Origin: Paenibacillus macerans | GTDB taxonomy: Bacteria; Bacillota; Bacilli; Paenibacillales; Paenibacillaceae | NCBI RefSeq assembly: GCF_900454495.1 | Contig: NZ_UGSI01000001.1 | Location: forward strand, 4,652,501 to 4,716,500 | Reading direction: 5' to 3' | Length of the DNA: 64,000 bases | In this document: piece by piece, positions 47,281 through 56,418 of the stretch | Numbering within the stretch: the stretch's first letter is position 1 | How the letters are laid out: the number at the start of each line of letters is the position of its first letter | Notes under the pieces: generated by a model | The model's input: the letters and a program-made list of their open reading frames with translations, nothing else | Database searches by the model: none | What the model was told of the DNA's origin: nothing | Program-made: the position numbers and the translations under genes

Positions 47281-48730
47281 TGGGCGCATACTCCTCTATT
47301 TCGTCGTCTTCCGGCGGCCGGGTCAAAAACGCGAAACGGCTGCGCTTAATCCCGGCTTTGATCATCGTCTGCTGCACCTTCTCCGACAGCTGTCCCACGC
47401 GCTTGTGCTTGCCGACGATTTTCAGCACCCGGTGCGTGCCCTCTTCTTCCAGCACGTCCTCGGAAATAAATTTGTAGATCGGGTTCACGATCGGCTCCAG
47501 CCCTTCGGAACCGAGCACCTCCGAAATCGAGGTCACCTTCCGGGTGCCGTCGGCCAGCTTTTCCTGAAAAATAATAAACTTGACCGCGCTGCAGATGTTC
47601 CGCAAAGCCAGTTCCGCCGGCTCGTTGGAGGCCATCAGGTAGGCGGTCAGGAAGCGGTAAATCGCTTCCCGGTCCCCTTCCGCGTGCAGCGTCGTGAAGA
47701 AGAAGTGCCCCGTCTGCGCCGCCCGCAGCGCGGTGGCGAATTCCCCCGGCGTCCGCAGCTCGCCCGGACCGATCCAGTGCGGCGACTGGCGCATCGCATT
47801 GATCAGCAGGTTCTCCATCGTCGCCGGGCTGGCATCGTCCTCGTCGGGGACGGATTCGTACTGCAGCACGTCGTTGATGACCCGGCCGTGCTCGCCGCCG
47901 CCTTCCCGGCGCAGCAGGCGCATTTCGGAAGGATTTTCGATCGTAATGATCCGCGACAGCGGGTTGATTTCCTTGACCAGAATCTCGTTCAGGGTCGTCT
48001 TCCCGCTCCCCGTCGGGCCGACGGTAATCCAGGACAAATCGGCCTTCGGCAGCAGGGACAGCAGCTTGAACATATTGACCGAAAACGACTCGTTTTTGAT
48101 CATCGTTTCCGGAGTAATGCTCTTCTTGCTGAATTTCCGGATCACCACAGCCGGCATGTCGTACGGCGAAATATCCGCATGGGTGGCGTTCACCCGGTAC
48201 CCTTCGATCGTCCGGGCGTTGACCATCGGGACCTTCGGGGTCAGCCGGACCTTGGAGACGCCAAGCAGCTTGGAAATGATCCGCTCCAGATGCTCGCGGT
48301 CGATAAAATGCGGCTCCCAGGGCAAGGTTTTCCCGCCGGTTTCGACAAAAATCTGCTCCGGTCCGTTGATGCGGATCTCGTCGATCGCCGGGTCCTCCAT
48401 CGCCTTCGTGATCGGGCCGTAATGGGTGATCTCGTCGGTCAGCGCGTGCTTCAGCGCGGCAAGCTCGTAATACCCTTCCACGACCGGCTTTTGCGAATCG
48501 ACGAACTCGTTGATGAAGGCTTTGGTCATTTCCCGCTTGCGGGCCGGGTCGGTTTCCCGCCGGAAGGCGTGGGTGGCGACCTTCGTGATGTATTTCTGGC
48601 AGAGTTCCAGCGCCTCTTCGAATTGAATGGTCGTATATTTGTTTTTCAATTCTTCCAAATCTTCTTTTTTGCCGCCGCTCTGCTGCGACACTTTTTGCTG
48701 CATTTCGCTGACTTTGGCGCGCGTAAGCAT
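47258..48730 (-). CDS. CpaF/TadA-type secretion ATPase, 490 aa
   Basis: A PilT/VirB11-like hexameric ATPase that powers Tad pilus assembly. The N-terminal domain precedes IDEIRINGPEQIFVETGGKT; the P-loop is ITVGPTGSGKTTLNEILV (about residue 236), then the Asp-box-like SRIITIENPSEMRLLRREGG, the Walker B region WIGPGELRTPGEFATALRAA and the His-box TGHFFFTTLHAEGD. The Walker B and Asp-box sequences depart from the canonical VGEVRGGEAL and TIEDTAEL but keep acidic residues. It overlaps the TadB-like gene by 23 bp. Confidence 0.9.
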   Translation of the reverse strand: MLTRAKVSEMQQKVSQQSGGKKEDLEELKNKYTTIQFEEALELCQKYITKVATHAFRRETDPARKREMTKAFINEFVDSQKPVVEGYYELAALKHALTDEITHYGPITKAMEDPAIDEIRINGPEQIFVETGGKTLPWEPHFIDREHLERIISKLLGVSKVRLTPKVPMVNARTIEGYRVNATHADISPYDMPAVVIRKFSKKSITPETMIKNESFSVNMFKLLSLLPKADLSWITVGPTGSGKTTLNEILVKEINPLSRIITIENPSEMRLLRREGGGEHGRVINDVLQYESVPDEDDASPATMENLLINAMRQSPHWIGPGELRTPGEFATALRAAQTGHFFFTTLHAEGDREAIYRFLTAYLMASNEPAELALRNICSAVKFIIFQEKLADGTRKVTSISEVLGSEGLEPIVNPIYKFISEDVLEEEGTHRVLKIVGKHKRVGQLSEKVQQTMIKAGIKRSRFAFLTRPPEDDEIEEYAPNGYDFSH

Positions 48731-48742
48731 CCTTCCACCCCC

Positions 48743-49573
48743 TTACTGCTTGCCCAGAATATCCGCGAGCCGCTTCAATTCCTTCATGAAGTACTTGTTC
48801 ACCAGGGCGCTGTCCCTGACGTACAGCTTGCCTTCGAGCGACGCGGCATAAGCGGCTTTCACCAGCGGCATCGCCGCGGCGATGTTAAAGCCGTATTCAC
48901 GCAGGCCCTTGTAATCGTATTTGAGATCCTGCATGTTCATCAGGATGACACTTGTGAATTTGGCGGTGCTGATCCCGACCGAAGCCGCGAAATCGAGCAG
49001 CCGGACCATGTTGCTCAAGGCCTCAACCCGTTCGGACGCGGTAAAAAAGCCGATATGCGAGCTTTTCATCGCCCCGAGGCACAGCTCGAGCGGCGGATTG
49101 TTCGGGATGTCGAGCAGAATAATGTCGAACATCCCTTTCAAGGTGCCGATCACCCGCTCCAAATGCTCGAATTCGAAATCGAGATACTCCTCGATCAGAT
49201 CGTGGGGACTGGGGGCCAGCAGATACAGCCGCTCATATTTCGAGCTTGTCATTTCCTCGCGAAAATCGATCTTGTCGCTTTTTAAGACCCGCAGCAATCC
49301 TCTCCCCTGCTTGGGCGGCTCCACGTCCAGGTAATGAAACAGGTTCGGCTGAAAAGCCTTTAAATCGACGATGCACGTATTTAGCCCCTTCTGCGCCAGC
49401 AAATATCCCAAATTGCTGATCAGGATCGCGTTGTCGGCGAGATCGCAGGCCGGAATGAAGCCGATGACGCTGTAGATGAGCTTGCTCTCCTGGAGCTCCG
49501 CCCCGCCAAGGTAGTCCTTCGGCGAAATTTTTTGCAAAATCCGGTCAAGCTTTAGTTCTTCTCTTTGATCCAT
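48743..49573 (-). CDS. ParA/MinD-like protein with lost P-loop, 276 aa
   Basis: The overall fold pattern is that of CpaE/MinD ATPases (LISNLGYLLAQKGLNTCIVD, FDIILLDIPNNPPLELCLGA, IGFFTASERVEALSNMVRLL), but the place of the deviant Walker A KGGVGKT reads GFIPACDLADN, with no lysine or glycine-rich loop. Nucleotide binding is unlikely; a structural or regulatory partner of the intact-looking CpaE-like protein is plausible. It overlaps the SAF-domain gene upstream by 22 bp. Confidence 0.72.
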   Translation of the reverse strand: MDQREELKLDRILQKISPKDYLGGAELQESKLIYSVIGFIPACDLADNAILISNLGYLLAQKGLNTCIVDLKAFQPNLFHYLDVEPPKQGRGLLRVLKSDKIDFREEMTSSKYERLYLLAPSPHDLIEEYLDFEFEHLERVIGTLKGMFDIILLDIPNNPPLELCLGAMKSSHIGFFTASERVEALSNMVRLLDFAASVGISTAKFTSVILMNMQDLKYDYKGLREYGFNIAAAMPLVKAAYAASLEGKLYVRDSALVNKYFMKELKRLADILGKQ

Positions 49574-50421
49574 GACTCCACCTCATTTTGCAGCGTCGGC
49601 AGCTGATCCAGGATCACGTCGCTGTTTTTGCGGCTTAGGATCGTGATGAGGTATTTCTTCCCGTCATAGCCGTTATATTTGGCAAAGTTGTCGATCTGCT
49701 CCTTGGAGCCCTCTAGCAAAAGCGCCCGCGGCTGGATGCTCTTCATGAAGTCCTCGCTTTTCATCACTTCCTGACGTTTGTCCTCGCTCAGCTTGAGCAC
49801 CTCTTTATACACTTCATAAATCGAGTGGCTGTTCGCATTGAGCATATCCTTCACCGTGATTTGATCGAATAATACTTCCGTCTTGATCGCTGTGCTCGTT
49901 CCCCCAAAATTGGGATTGCCGGAGGACGTGCTTTCCTCCTTCTCATAGGAGACGCGGATTCTGACGGTGTCCCCCGGCATCAGGATGTCGCCGCCGGCTT
50001 CCAGGAAGTTGTAGGGCAGGGTCAGCACTTCGTGCTTCTCATCGAGCTGGTACAGCCATTCGTTTTTGAGCGGTTTTTCTTCCCGCAGCTGGTCTTTATA
50101 CAAAATGCCGCCGTCCCGCAAGTAATACTCCGCGTATTTGCCCGCCACCGCTTCCAGATCCGCCGCCAGTACCATATCCTCGGTATATTCCTTGCGGATG
50201 AGGGCGTATTTGCGGACCATCTTCTCGGTAATCACCTGATCGGCCGGAATGCCGCCGTCGTGATCTACGCGAAGGATTTCCACCGTGTCCTTGGCCGCCT
50301 CGTTGGCGTTGTTGAGCACGATGAACGAGACGATGATCACGGTAACGCTAACGGCCAGGGCCATGATTTTTTTGAAAATTTTGCGGTTCGGCGAAACGCT
50401 TTTGATCGTCGTTAAATCCAT
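49552..50421 (-). CDS. CpaB/RcpC-like SAF-domain protein, 289 aa
   Basis: An N-terminal membrane helix (residues 18-38) leads to a SAF-like segment (GIPADQVITEKMVRKYALIR, LRDGGILYKDQL) and the typical ILMPGDTVRIRVSYE motif of Flp pilus assembly CpaB proteins. In Gram-negatives CpaB links pilus and secretin; here, with no outer membrane, it may organise the channel outside the membrane. It sits between the two ParA-type genes. Confidence 0.78.
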   Translation of the reverse strand: MDLTTIKSVSPNRKIFKKIMALAVSVTVIIVSFIVLNNANEAAKDTVEILRVDHDGGIPADQVITEKMVRKYALIRKEYTEDMVLAADLEAVAGKYAEYYLRDGGILYKDQLREEKPLKNEWLYQLDEKHEVLTLPYNFLEAGGDILMPGDTVRIRVSYEKEESTSSGNPNFGGTSTAIKTEVLFDQITVKDMLNANSHSIYEVYKEVLKLSEDKRQEVMKSEDFMKSIQPRALLLEGSKEQIDNFAKYNGYDGKKYLITILSRKNSDVILDQLPTLQNEVESWIKEKN

Positions 50422-50427
50422 CGAGTG

Positions 50428-51795
50428 TTACGCACCTTCCATCAGTCTTAGAAGCATATGGCCGAAAGCTTGCTCGTACTCCGGCGCGAGATTCGTCAAG
50501 GCGATCTCCGTCTCGATCTGGGAGTCGAAGCCGTTATTGTACGGGACATGTCCCGCGAGGTTCATTTCGTAACGAAAACACTCGCTAAGTCCGCTGGCCA
50601 GCACTTCGCCCACCCGCTCCGGCGCAAACAAAGCGTTCTGGAAGCGGGAGCGGTCGTTGTATTTGGTCACGATCACCTTCGACTTGGCGTTGAGATAGGC
50701 CGCCTTCTCCGCGTCCAGCACGACCTCGACGTTGCGGATCGTGCTGAGCACCGCGTGCAGGTTGTTCGGGACGCACAATCCAAAAATATCGATGTGAATC
50801 ATCGTTTCCCGGAACTCCCGGAACAAGTCAAGCGGCATATCAAGCAAGACCAGGTTAAACTTCGTTCTTAGCAAAGAAAGCAGGCCTACCAGCTTGTCGC
50901 TGGTGTAGAACTGGTCCATCAGCCTATGGTCCTGGAACGAGTAGCCGAGCGCGGTCAGCCACAAATTGTCCTTGATGCTGCAGGCCGTCGTCATGTAATC
51001 CTGGGGCCGGGCTAGCGTGCGGATCAGGGAGGCGCTCATTTCGTCGTATTTATTGCTTTGTTCATGGAACCTGCCGAAGTACATGTTCATGCTCCGGTAC
51101 TCCGCGTCCATGTCGATGATCATCGTGCTCAGCCCGCGTTTGCTGGCTTCATGCGCCAGATTCACCACGGTGCTGGTCAGCCCGCTGCCGCGGTGTCCGG
51201 TAACGGCCACGACCCGGCTCATGCCCCGGCTGATCCCCGCCATCCGTTTCGTCAGAGGATCGGTGGCCTCGGGCTGCGCTTCGCCTTTTTCGGCTTTGGC
51301 GCGGAAGCGGCTGAAGAAGGATCTTTTCTTCTCCGGCTTCGCCTCCTCCACAGGCGTGTCCACGGGAGCGCGCTGTGGTTTGGGGGACCGTCCGTGTCGC
51401 CCCGCGGCCAGCTCACCCAGCACGGAACGGATCAGGCCGAGCGGGATTCGCGGTTCGTCGCAAACGACGATCCGCAGGCCGGCGTACTTCTGCAGGAGCG
51501 GCTCCAGTTGCTGGGACCTGAGCGGGTTTCTGGTGAGTAAAAAGACCGGGACCTCCGCCCCCCGGCGGTCGCTGAACCAGTTCAAGGCCGCGTTAAGATG
51601 GCCCAGATCCGGTTCCTGACTCCCTGAAAACGCCTCGTCGGTCAACAGCACGCCATCCACTGCCGGGTTGTTCTCCTGAAGATAGCCGGGCAAATCCTGC
51701 AGCGTCAGCGCATCGGCCTGGACAGCTTCAAGCCTGTCCGGCAAATAGCCCGACACGATTCGATAAAATCCGCCGGAAACGATGAGAATTACCAT
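50428..51795 (-). CDS. CpaE-like pilus localisation protein, 455 aa
   Basis: Residues 1-130 resemble a degenerate receiver domain; a charged linker follows (PKPQRAPVDTPVEEAKPEKK); residues 190-455 are a MinD/ParA-type ATPase with VVAVTGHRGSGLTSTVVNLA, where the usual GKT lysine is Leu, and a Walker B FNLVLLDMPLD. CpaE proteins often have GAST in place of GKT, so this is a known kind of variation. It starts the uninterrupted series of pilus/type VII genes and has its own predicted promoter. Confidence 0.78.
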   Translation of the reverse strand: MVILIVSGGFYRIVSGYLPDRLEAVQADALTLQDLPGYLQENNPAVDGVLLTDEAFSGSQEPDLGHLNAALNWFSDRRGAEVPVFLLTRNPLRSQQLEPLLQKYAGLRIVVCDEPRIPLGLIRSVLGELAAGRHGRSPKPQRAPVDTPVEEAKPEKKRSFFSRFRAKAEKGEAQPEATDPLTKRMAGISRGMSRVVAVTGHRGSGLTSTVVNLAHEASKRGLSTMIIDMDAEYRSMNMYFGRFHEQSNKYDEMSASLIRTLARPQDYMTTACSIKDNLWLTALGYSFQDHRLMDQFYTSDKLVGLLSLLRTKFNLVLLDMPLDLFREFRETMIHIDIFGLCVPNNLHAVLSTIRNVEVVLDAEKAAYLNAKSKVIVTKYNDRSRFQNALFAPERVGEVLASGLSECFRYEMNLAGHVPYNNGFDSQIETEIALTNLAPEYEQAFGHMLLRLMEGA

Positions 51796-51829
51796 AGATT
51801 AGTAATATTTTCCTCCCTTGTTTGTCGCT

Positions 51830-51858
51830 ATTTTAGCAACAGCATGGTTTACATACAA
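51830..51858 (-). promoter_or_regulatory. Predicted promoter of the Tad/type VII gene series
   Basis: Minus strand TTGTAT (51858-51853), 17-bp spacer, TAAAAT (51835-51830), then AAGGGAGG before the CpaE-like start. Confidence 0.55.
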
Positions 51859-51924
51859 TACCTAATATGGTCCCCTCAGCCTTTTTATGGACTTTCTTCC
51901 TATAAAAAAGAGTCTGAAGGCATT

Positions 51925-51965
51925 AAAGGAAAGCCGCGGGCGGACATGCCGGCCTCCCTTCCTTT
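51925..51965 (-). terminator. Hairpin after the large secreted protein gene
   Basis: AAAGGAA...GGCCG and CGGC...TTCCTTT form a stem on the minus strand; a T run follows only 15 bases later, so termination may be partial. Confidence 0.45.
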
Positions 51966-51977
51966 GTCCCATTTCCG

Positions 51978-54758
51978 TCAGTCGTTCAAATCGTCAAACA
52001 TGGACCCTACGACCGTGACCTCGATGTTATCGAGCACATCGACGCCCTGCAAAGTGCCGAGCTTTTTGTAGGTATGGCCGCCTCCGGAGAGCGGCGCGTC
52101 GTCGATCCAAGCTTTGACGTAATACTTGCCGTTTTGCATGTTGGCGTGAGTATAGACCGGGATATTGTCCGGGTTGATTTCGATCGTGACGGTCGTTGTT
52201 TCGGTAATTTCGTACATCTTTGGTTGTTTGTCAGCAACGTACTCCCGATACTGGTAGTTGTCCTTGCTGCCTTGCGTATTCGACTCTTTGTAACCTTCGA
52301 GCACCCGTTTCCAGTATTGATGCGTTTTGCTTTCGTCCTTATCCTGGGAGTAATAGATTGGCTCAACCACTTTTCTATATCGCGACTCGTCGTCTTCCCG
52401 GTCCAGCACGTTCAGCAGCACTTTGCCATCCACGCCTTTGGGCTGCTCGGCCGTCAGAATTCCGGCTTCCGCTCTGAACCCTCCGCCCTTGGAGGCCAAT
52501 GGCTCGTTTGCGATATTGACCGCGTCCTTCTTGCTGTTGATATAAATCAAGTTCGTTTCGTAACGGAACGAATCGATCAACGCTTTGACCAGGTCCTTGT
52601 GATCCTGCGTATCGTTATCCGACTGTTTGTACATGACGGTTTTAACCGTAAACGTGTACTTTCCAGCCGGGTTGAAATAGTACCCGGATTTGATCGGATA
52701 CGCATATTTTTGCAGCTGCCGGTCGGTGGCGAATACCGCCTTGTCGTACAGCGATTTTCTGTTCGTTTTATTGCCGGCCGCTTCCCGGGCCTTCTGGTAT
52801 TCCTGCGCCATCGTGCTTTCGCTTTTCCAGGCGATGTCCCCGCTGGCCTGCTGGGTGAACGTGCGCCGGAACCGGCCGGGGACGGCCGTCCAGTCGTACG
52901 GTTGACCGTTCTCGTCGAGGTGCTTCATCCAGCGGATGACGTCATACTCATAGGGTTCGTTTTCCCAGAACATCTTTTTGGTTTTGGAGTCCGAAGTATT
53001 GTTCTCGATCTCGTTCTTGTACGTATGTTTTCCAAGTTCTTTAGTCCCGTTGTAGACGTAGACGTCGTAGACTTCCCTGTCCTCCCCGGAATCGAAGTCG
53101 GCGTGGGCCGTTTCCCTTCTGACCTCGGTACGGCATACGCCATTACTGCAGACTTCAACCTTATATTCATAGTCCCTTTTGACGGAACCTTCATAGGACA
53201 CCGTCCCGCTTCTGCGGATCGGCACTTTAGGATTGCTGTGAGGCGACCACTTGCGGTTTACCGGATCGTCCCCGAAATCCTCGCGTTTAATGGTGGCGTG
53301 AACAATCGGATTTCGCGAAATCCATGCACTCGGTTCGTCGACCAATGGATTACCTTCGACTTCGAAATCGCGAAACAAATCCTTCGTTTCGTTGTTCACC
53401 TTAAGTTCACCCGTCGCATTACTAACCCAGTAAGCGTCCGGCCGCGGCAGCGTCAAGGCGGCGGCAATCGGATTCCCGTTGTTTAATGGAAACTTCACCT
53501 TGGTGGACAGCACGTCGTAATTCAGCGGTGTCGGCTTCAATAGTTTTATTGCCAGCGGGTTGGAATCGAGCACATTGTTGCCCAGGATCGTTTCTTTGGG
53601 CATTTTCCCGTCTTCATTGACCTTAAACTGAATGCGGACGTCGCTGTCCGGCATCGTAAAGGTGGCGTAAAGAACAACACCCGTTCGATTCTTGATTTCG
53701 AAAGCGCCGGATTCCTGATTGGCATGACCGGAAAACGACAGGTTGTCGTCCTGTGCGGTCAGCTTTGTTCCGTTTTTCTGCGTCAAAGTCCACGAATAGT
53801 TGGTCGTTACCGGATCGGCGAAGGTAGAATTCACCCTTACCGCCACCTGGACTTGTTCGCCCTTAGCCGCTTCATGCGGCAATTTTTCAAACGATGCCGA
53901 CAAATCGGACTCCAACAAAGCGTAAGGGGCGATCGGGATGTCCAAATACGTCACGCCGATATTGCTGTTGTCCATATAGACGGTACCAAACCCCCAAGAA
54001 AACATGGTCGGGGGCTGCAAGACATGGACATAATCGATCCAGTTGCCGCCCTTACTCGGTTTGGCGCCCTCTTTATATACATCAACTTTTGCATAATCAG
54101 AGTCTTGATTGTCGTACATAAATTCGGAGTAGGGTATCCCCGCGTACTCCGTATTTAGTCCTTGAATGATCAGTTGTTCAAAAGTTCCGTCGCTAAGATA
54201 TTTGTTGGCAGGGTCTTTGTATTTGTCAAAGCGATTTGGCCGAATCCCATACTTTTCCGTAACCCTCGTTTTATTCCAAGGTTCAGGAATTAAATTATAA
54301 TCCTGAATTTGGGTCCCGCTCCAACCAGCATCCCAAGGAAAATCGTCGGAAGAAACGGATTGCCCGTTTACGCTAAACCCGCTGTACCGGACGACCAGTC
54401 TGCCTTTATGGACCAATTCGTCTCCATGGTTCGAGCCGTAAACCATTTGAAACGTGTTGTTTTTTCGCGCTTCTCTTTTAGTCTGTACCGGCGGCGGATT
54501 CAATCTTTTTTCGATCAAATCCTTCCGTAGCTTGAGCGTCTGCCCGTCCTTAGGTATACTCTCGGGAAAGTAATTGTCGAGGCCATAGTACTCCTTCATA
54601 TCCCGATTAATTCTTTGAATCGCTTCCTCGACCGTCGTCGGCCGCGTATTCTCCGCCGCTTCCGGGTTATCCGCAGCTTGGGCAGGCGGAAAGGGAAACG
54701 TTGCCGTCAGAAGTATTAAAACTAATATCAAACCAAACCATTTCACGCTGTTTTTCAT
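51978..54758 (-). CDS. Large secreted surface protein, 926 aa
   Basis: A signal peptide (MKNSVKWFGLILVLILLTAT, cleavage near AQA-AD) precedes a long extracellular chain. Residues about 300-400 (VQVAVRVNSTFADPVTTNYS, FTMPDSDVRIQFKVNEDGKM) resemble a CARDB-type Ig-like adhesion domain; the rest is unassigned. Two cysteines lie close together (VEVCSNGVCRTEVRR). No LPXTG or transmembrane anchor is present at the C-terminus. Position directly upstream of the pilus/type VII genes suggests a secreted or surface partner. ATG 54758 is chosen over an upstream TTG at 54782. Confidence 0.75.
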   Translation of the reverse strand: MKNSVKWFGLILVLILLTATFPFPPAQAADNPEAAENTRPTTVEEAIQRINRDMKEYYGLDNYFPESIPKDGQTLKLRKDLIEKRLNPPPVQTKREARKNNTFQMVYGSNHGDELVHKGRLVVRYSGFSVNGQSVSSDDFPWDAGWSGTQIQDYNLIPEPWNKTRVTEKYGIRPNRFDKYKDPANKYLSDGTFEQLIIQGLNTEYAGIPYSEFMYDNQDSDYAKVDVYKEGAKPSKGGNWIDYVHVLQPPTMFSWGFGTVYMDNSNIGVTYLDIPIAPYALLESDLSASFEKLPHEAAKGEQVQVAVRVNSTFADPVTTNYSWTLTQKNGTKLTAQDDNLSFSGHANQESGAFEIKNRTGVVLYATFTMPDSDVRIQFKVNEDGKMPKETILGNNVLDSNPLAIKLLKPTPLNYDVLSTKVKFPLNNGNPIAAALTLPRPDAYWVSNATGELKVNNETKDLFRDFEVEGNPLVDEPSAWISRNPIVHATIKREDFGDDPVNRKWSPHSNPKVPIRRSGTVSYEGSVKRDYEYKVEVCSNGVCRTEVRRETAHADFDSGEDREVYDVYVYNGTKELGKHTYKNEIENNTSDSKTKKMFWENEPYEYDVIRWMKHLDENGQPYDWTAVPGRFRRTFTQQASGDIAWKSESTMAQEYQKAREAAGNKTNRKSLYDKAVFATDRQLQKYAYPIKSGYYFNPAGKYTFTVKTVMYKQSDNDTQDHKDLVKALIDSFRYETNLIYINSKKDAVNIANEPLASKGGGFRAEAGILTAEQPKGVDGKVLLNVLDREDDESRYRKVVEPIYYSQDKDESKTHQYWKRVLEGYKESNTQGSKDNYQYREYVADKQPKMYEITETTTVTIEINPDNIPVYTHANMQNGKYYVKAWIDDAPLSGGGHTYKKLGTLQGVDVLDNIEVTVVGSMFDDLND

Positions 54759-54774
54759 ATTCGATACCCGCTTT

Positions 54775-55626
54775 TTATTCAACTATATAATTCTTGGTTT
54801 CGTAGACTTGTACCGCAATCGGATCGGAGGTATTCGACCCGACCGAAATGACGTAATTGCTGTCTTTGAACACCTTACCCTCAAGTTCTTCTCTCCAATT
54901 GGTTTTCTTTTGAATGTGCTGCATAATGGCTTCAACGGTTTTTTTATCCACCTTCTGCAAGAGAATTTCTTCTACTTCCTTGACCTGCATTTTATAATCG
55001 GCCCCCCTCATCTCCGGGAACGATATTAATAATGACAATACAGGAGTTTCCGGCTCATTTGTTCCCTTATCTATAAAAAGTTGAGATCCCGTATTATGCT
55101 TCACGATAAAGCCGTGCATGTTTTCTTCCACGACCTTGTTGCCGCCCGGCTCCTTCTCTTGCTTCGGATCAAACGCGGTATCGCTGATGTACGCCGTACG
55201 CACCGCGCCGTCCCACTTGGTATAGGCGCCCAGCCCTTCGCTGACAAAGCGGATCGGCACGAACGTTCGGCCATTGATCCGGCGCGCAGACGTGTCCATC
55301 TGTTTTGCTTCCCCGTTAACGTTATACAGCGTCTGGCCGATCACCAAAGTAATTTCGTTGTTTTTCAGCCGGATCGTCACCGTTTTGCTCTCCGGAGCCC
55401 ACTTTACATCGGCCCCTAACGCTTCGCTGACAAAACGGACCGGGACCTGCACCCGCTGCGCCTTATCCATAAACGGCTTCGCATCCGGAAAGTCGAGAGG
55501 CTTCCCCTGATATTCCACGCGAAGCGGCAATTCTACCGCTGCCGAAGCCGCGCCCGGCACCCATGCCAGCGCAGAAATAAAACATGCCAATACCCCTATC
55601 GTTTTTTTCATATTGCTGAATTTCAT
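54775..55626 (-). CDS. Secreted copper-amine-oxidase N-terminal (stalk) domain protein, 283 aa
   Basis: A signal peptide (IGVLACFISALAWVPGAASA) is followed by two stalk-domain repeats (QRVQVPVRFVSEALGADVKW; GRTFVPIRFVSEGLGAYTKW) and a C-terminal unassigned domain (FPEMRGADYKMQVKEVEEIL). It is a likely cell-wall-associated partner of the 926-residue protein encoded immediately downstream (about 16 bp apart). AGGAGGG precedes ATG 55626. Confidence 0.85.
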   Translation of the reverse strand: MKFSNMKKTIGVLACFISALAWVPGAASAAVELPLRVEYQGKPLDFPDAKPFMDKAQRVQVPVRFVSEALGADVKWAPESKTVTIRLKNNEITLVIGQTLYNVNGEAKQMDTSARRINGRTFVPIRFVSEGLGAYTKWDGAVRTAYISDTAFDPKQEKEPGGNKVVEENMHGFIVKHNTGSQLFIDKGTNEPETPVLSLLISFPEMRGADYKMQVKEVEEILLQKVDKKTVEAIMQHIQKKTNWREELEGKVFKDSNYVISVGSNTSDPIAVQVYETKNYIVE

Positions 55627-55887
55627 TTTGCTAAACCCTCCTAAAGCTTAAAATACGTGTTTAACCGCGTTAAATTTATTTCTTGCATCCTAAGGGGCAT
55701 GACTATAATACCAACATATTCCAGCTACCTGGGCTACCAAAATTATACACGGCAAAAAATACCTCCGGTGAGGGCTGGAAGTCTTGATTTATTGGTGCCT
55801 TTGCGCTAGTTCTGGAGAAATTAGCTAAGTCCTAAGACTTAAAAATGCGAATATTTATGCAAAATGAAATATATTGGAATGTCCCTA
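55627..55887. other. Intergenic upstream of the secreted-protein pair
   Basis: AT-rich, presumably holding the promoter for the secreted-protein genes (minus). TATTAT at about 55697-55702 could be a -10, but no matching -35 was found. No gene seen. Confidence 0.35.
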
Positions 55888-55946
55888 AAAAATAAAAGCC
55901 GCCCCAAAGGCAGCTTCGCATAAAACAAACTGCTTTCGGGACGGCC
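55888..55946 (-). terminator. Terminator of hxlR
   Basis: Minus strand GCCGTCCCGAAAGCAG and CTGCCTTTGGGGCGGC form a 16-bp stem with few mismatches, followed by TTTTATTTTT. Confidence 0.8.
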
Positions 55947-55984
55947 CGGAATAGTTTATTAAATTTTGGCGGCAGGGATCGCGC

Positions 55985-56341
55985 TTACTCCGCAATAACC
56001 TCCTGATTTTTCAATACATTGATTTTATAATTCATGCCCCATTCATACATGGACTCCAAGATCGGCATCAGGCTTTGGCCGTGTTCGGTGAGCGTATACT
56101 CCACTTTGGGCGTAACCACGGGATACACCTCGCGATGGACGATGAGATCCTCCTCCAGCTCCCGCAACTGATTGACGAGCATGCGCTGGGTAATTCCGGG
56201 AATGAGGGAACGGAGCTCGTTGAACCGTTTGGTCCCCTCCTTGCCAAGATGCCACATGATGAGCATTTTCCACTTCCCGCCAATGATATGCAGGGTCAGC
56301 TCTTTTTCGCAGTTAAACGTTCTTTCATCAAATCTTCCCAC
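55985..56341 (-). CDS. hxlR: HxlR family transcriptional regulator
   Basis: A 118-residue winged-helix MarR-like protein: CEKELTLHIIGGKWKMLIMW, RFNELRSLIPGITQRMLVNQ, LRELEEDLIVHREVYPVVTP and EYTLTEHGQSLMPILESMYE are hallmarks of the family. Divergent from hxlAB and likely the formaldehyde-responsive activator of that operon, as in B. subtilis. GGTGAGAT lies before ATG 56341. Confidence 0.88.
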   Translation of the reverse strand: MGRFDERTFNCEKELTLHIIGGKWKMLIMWHLGKEGTKRFNELRSLIPGITQRMLVNQLRELEEDLIVHREVYPVVTPKVEYTLTEHGQSLMPILESMYEWGMNYKINVLKNQEVIAE

Positions 56342-56418
56342 GTTATCTCACCTCCAATCCCATCCTACCACAAAAAGGGGAGCACAGTATACTTTAGGGC
56401 AATAGGTGCTAATCAAGT

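Noticed and set aside
47126..49285. 719-codon open frame on the plus strand
   Set aside because: It lies antisense to the CpaF and ParA-like genes, has His/Arg/Asp-rich low-meaning composition, and no ribosome binding site.
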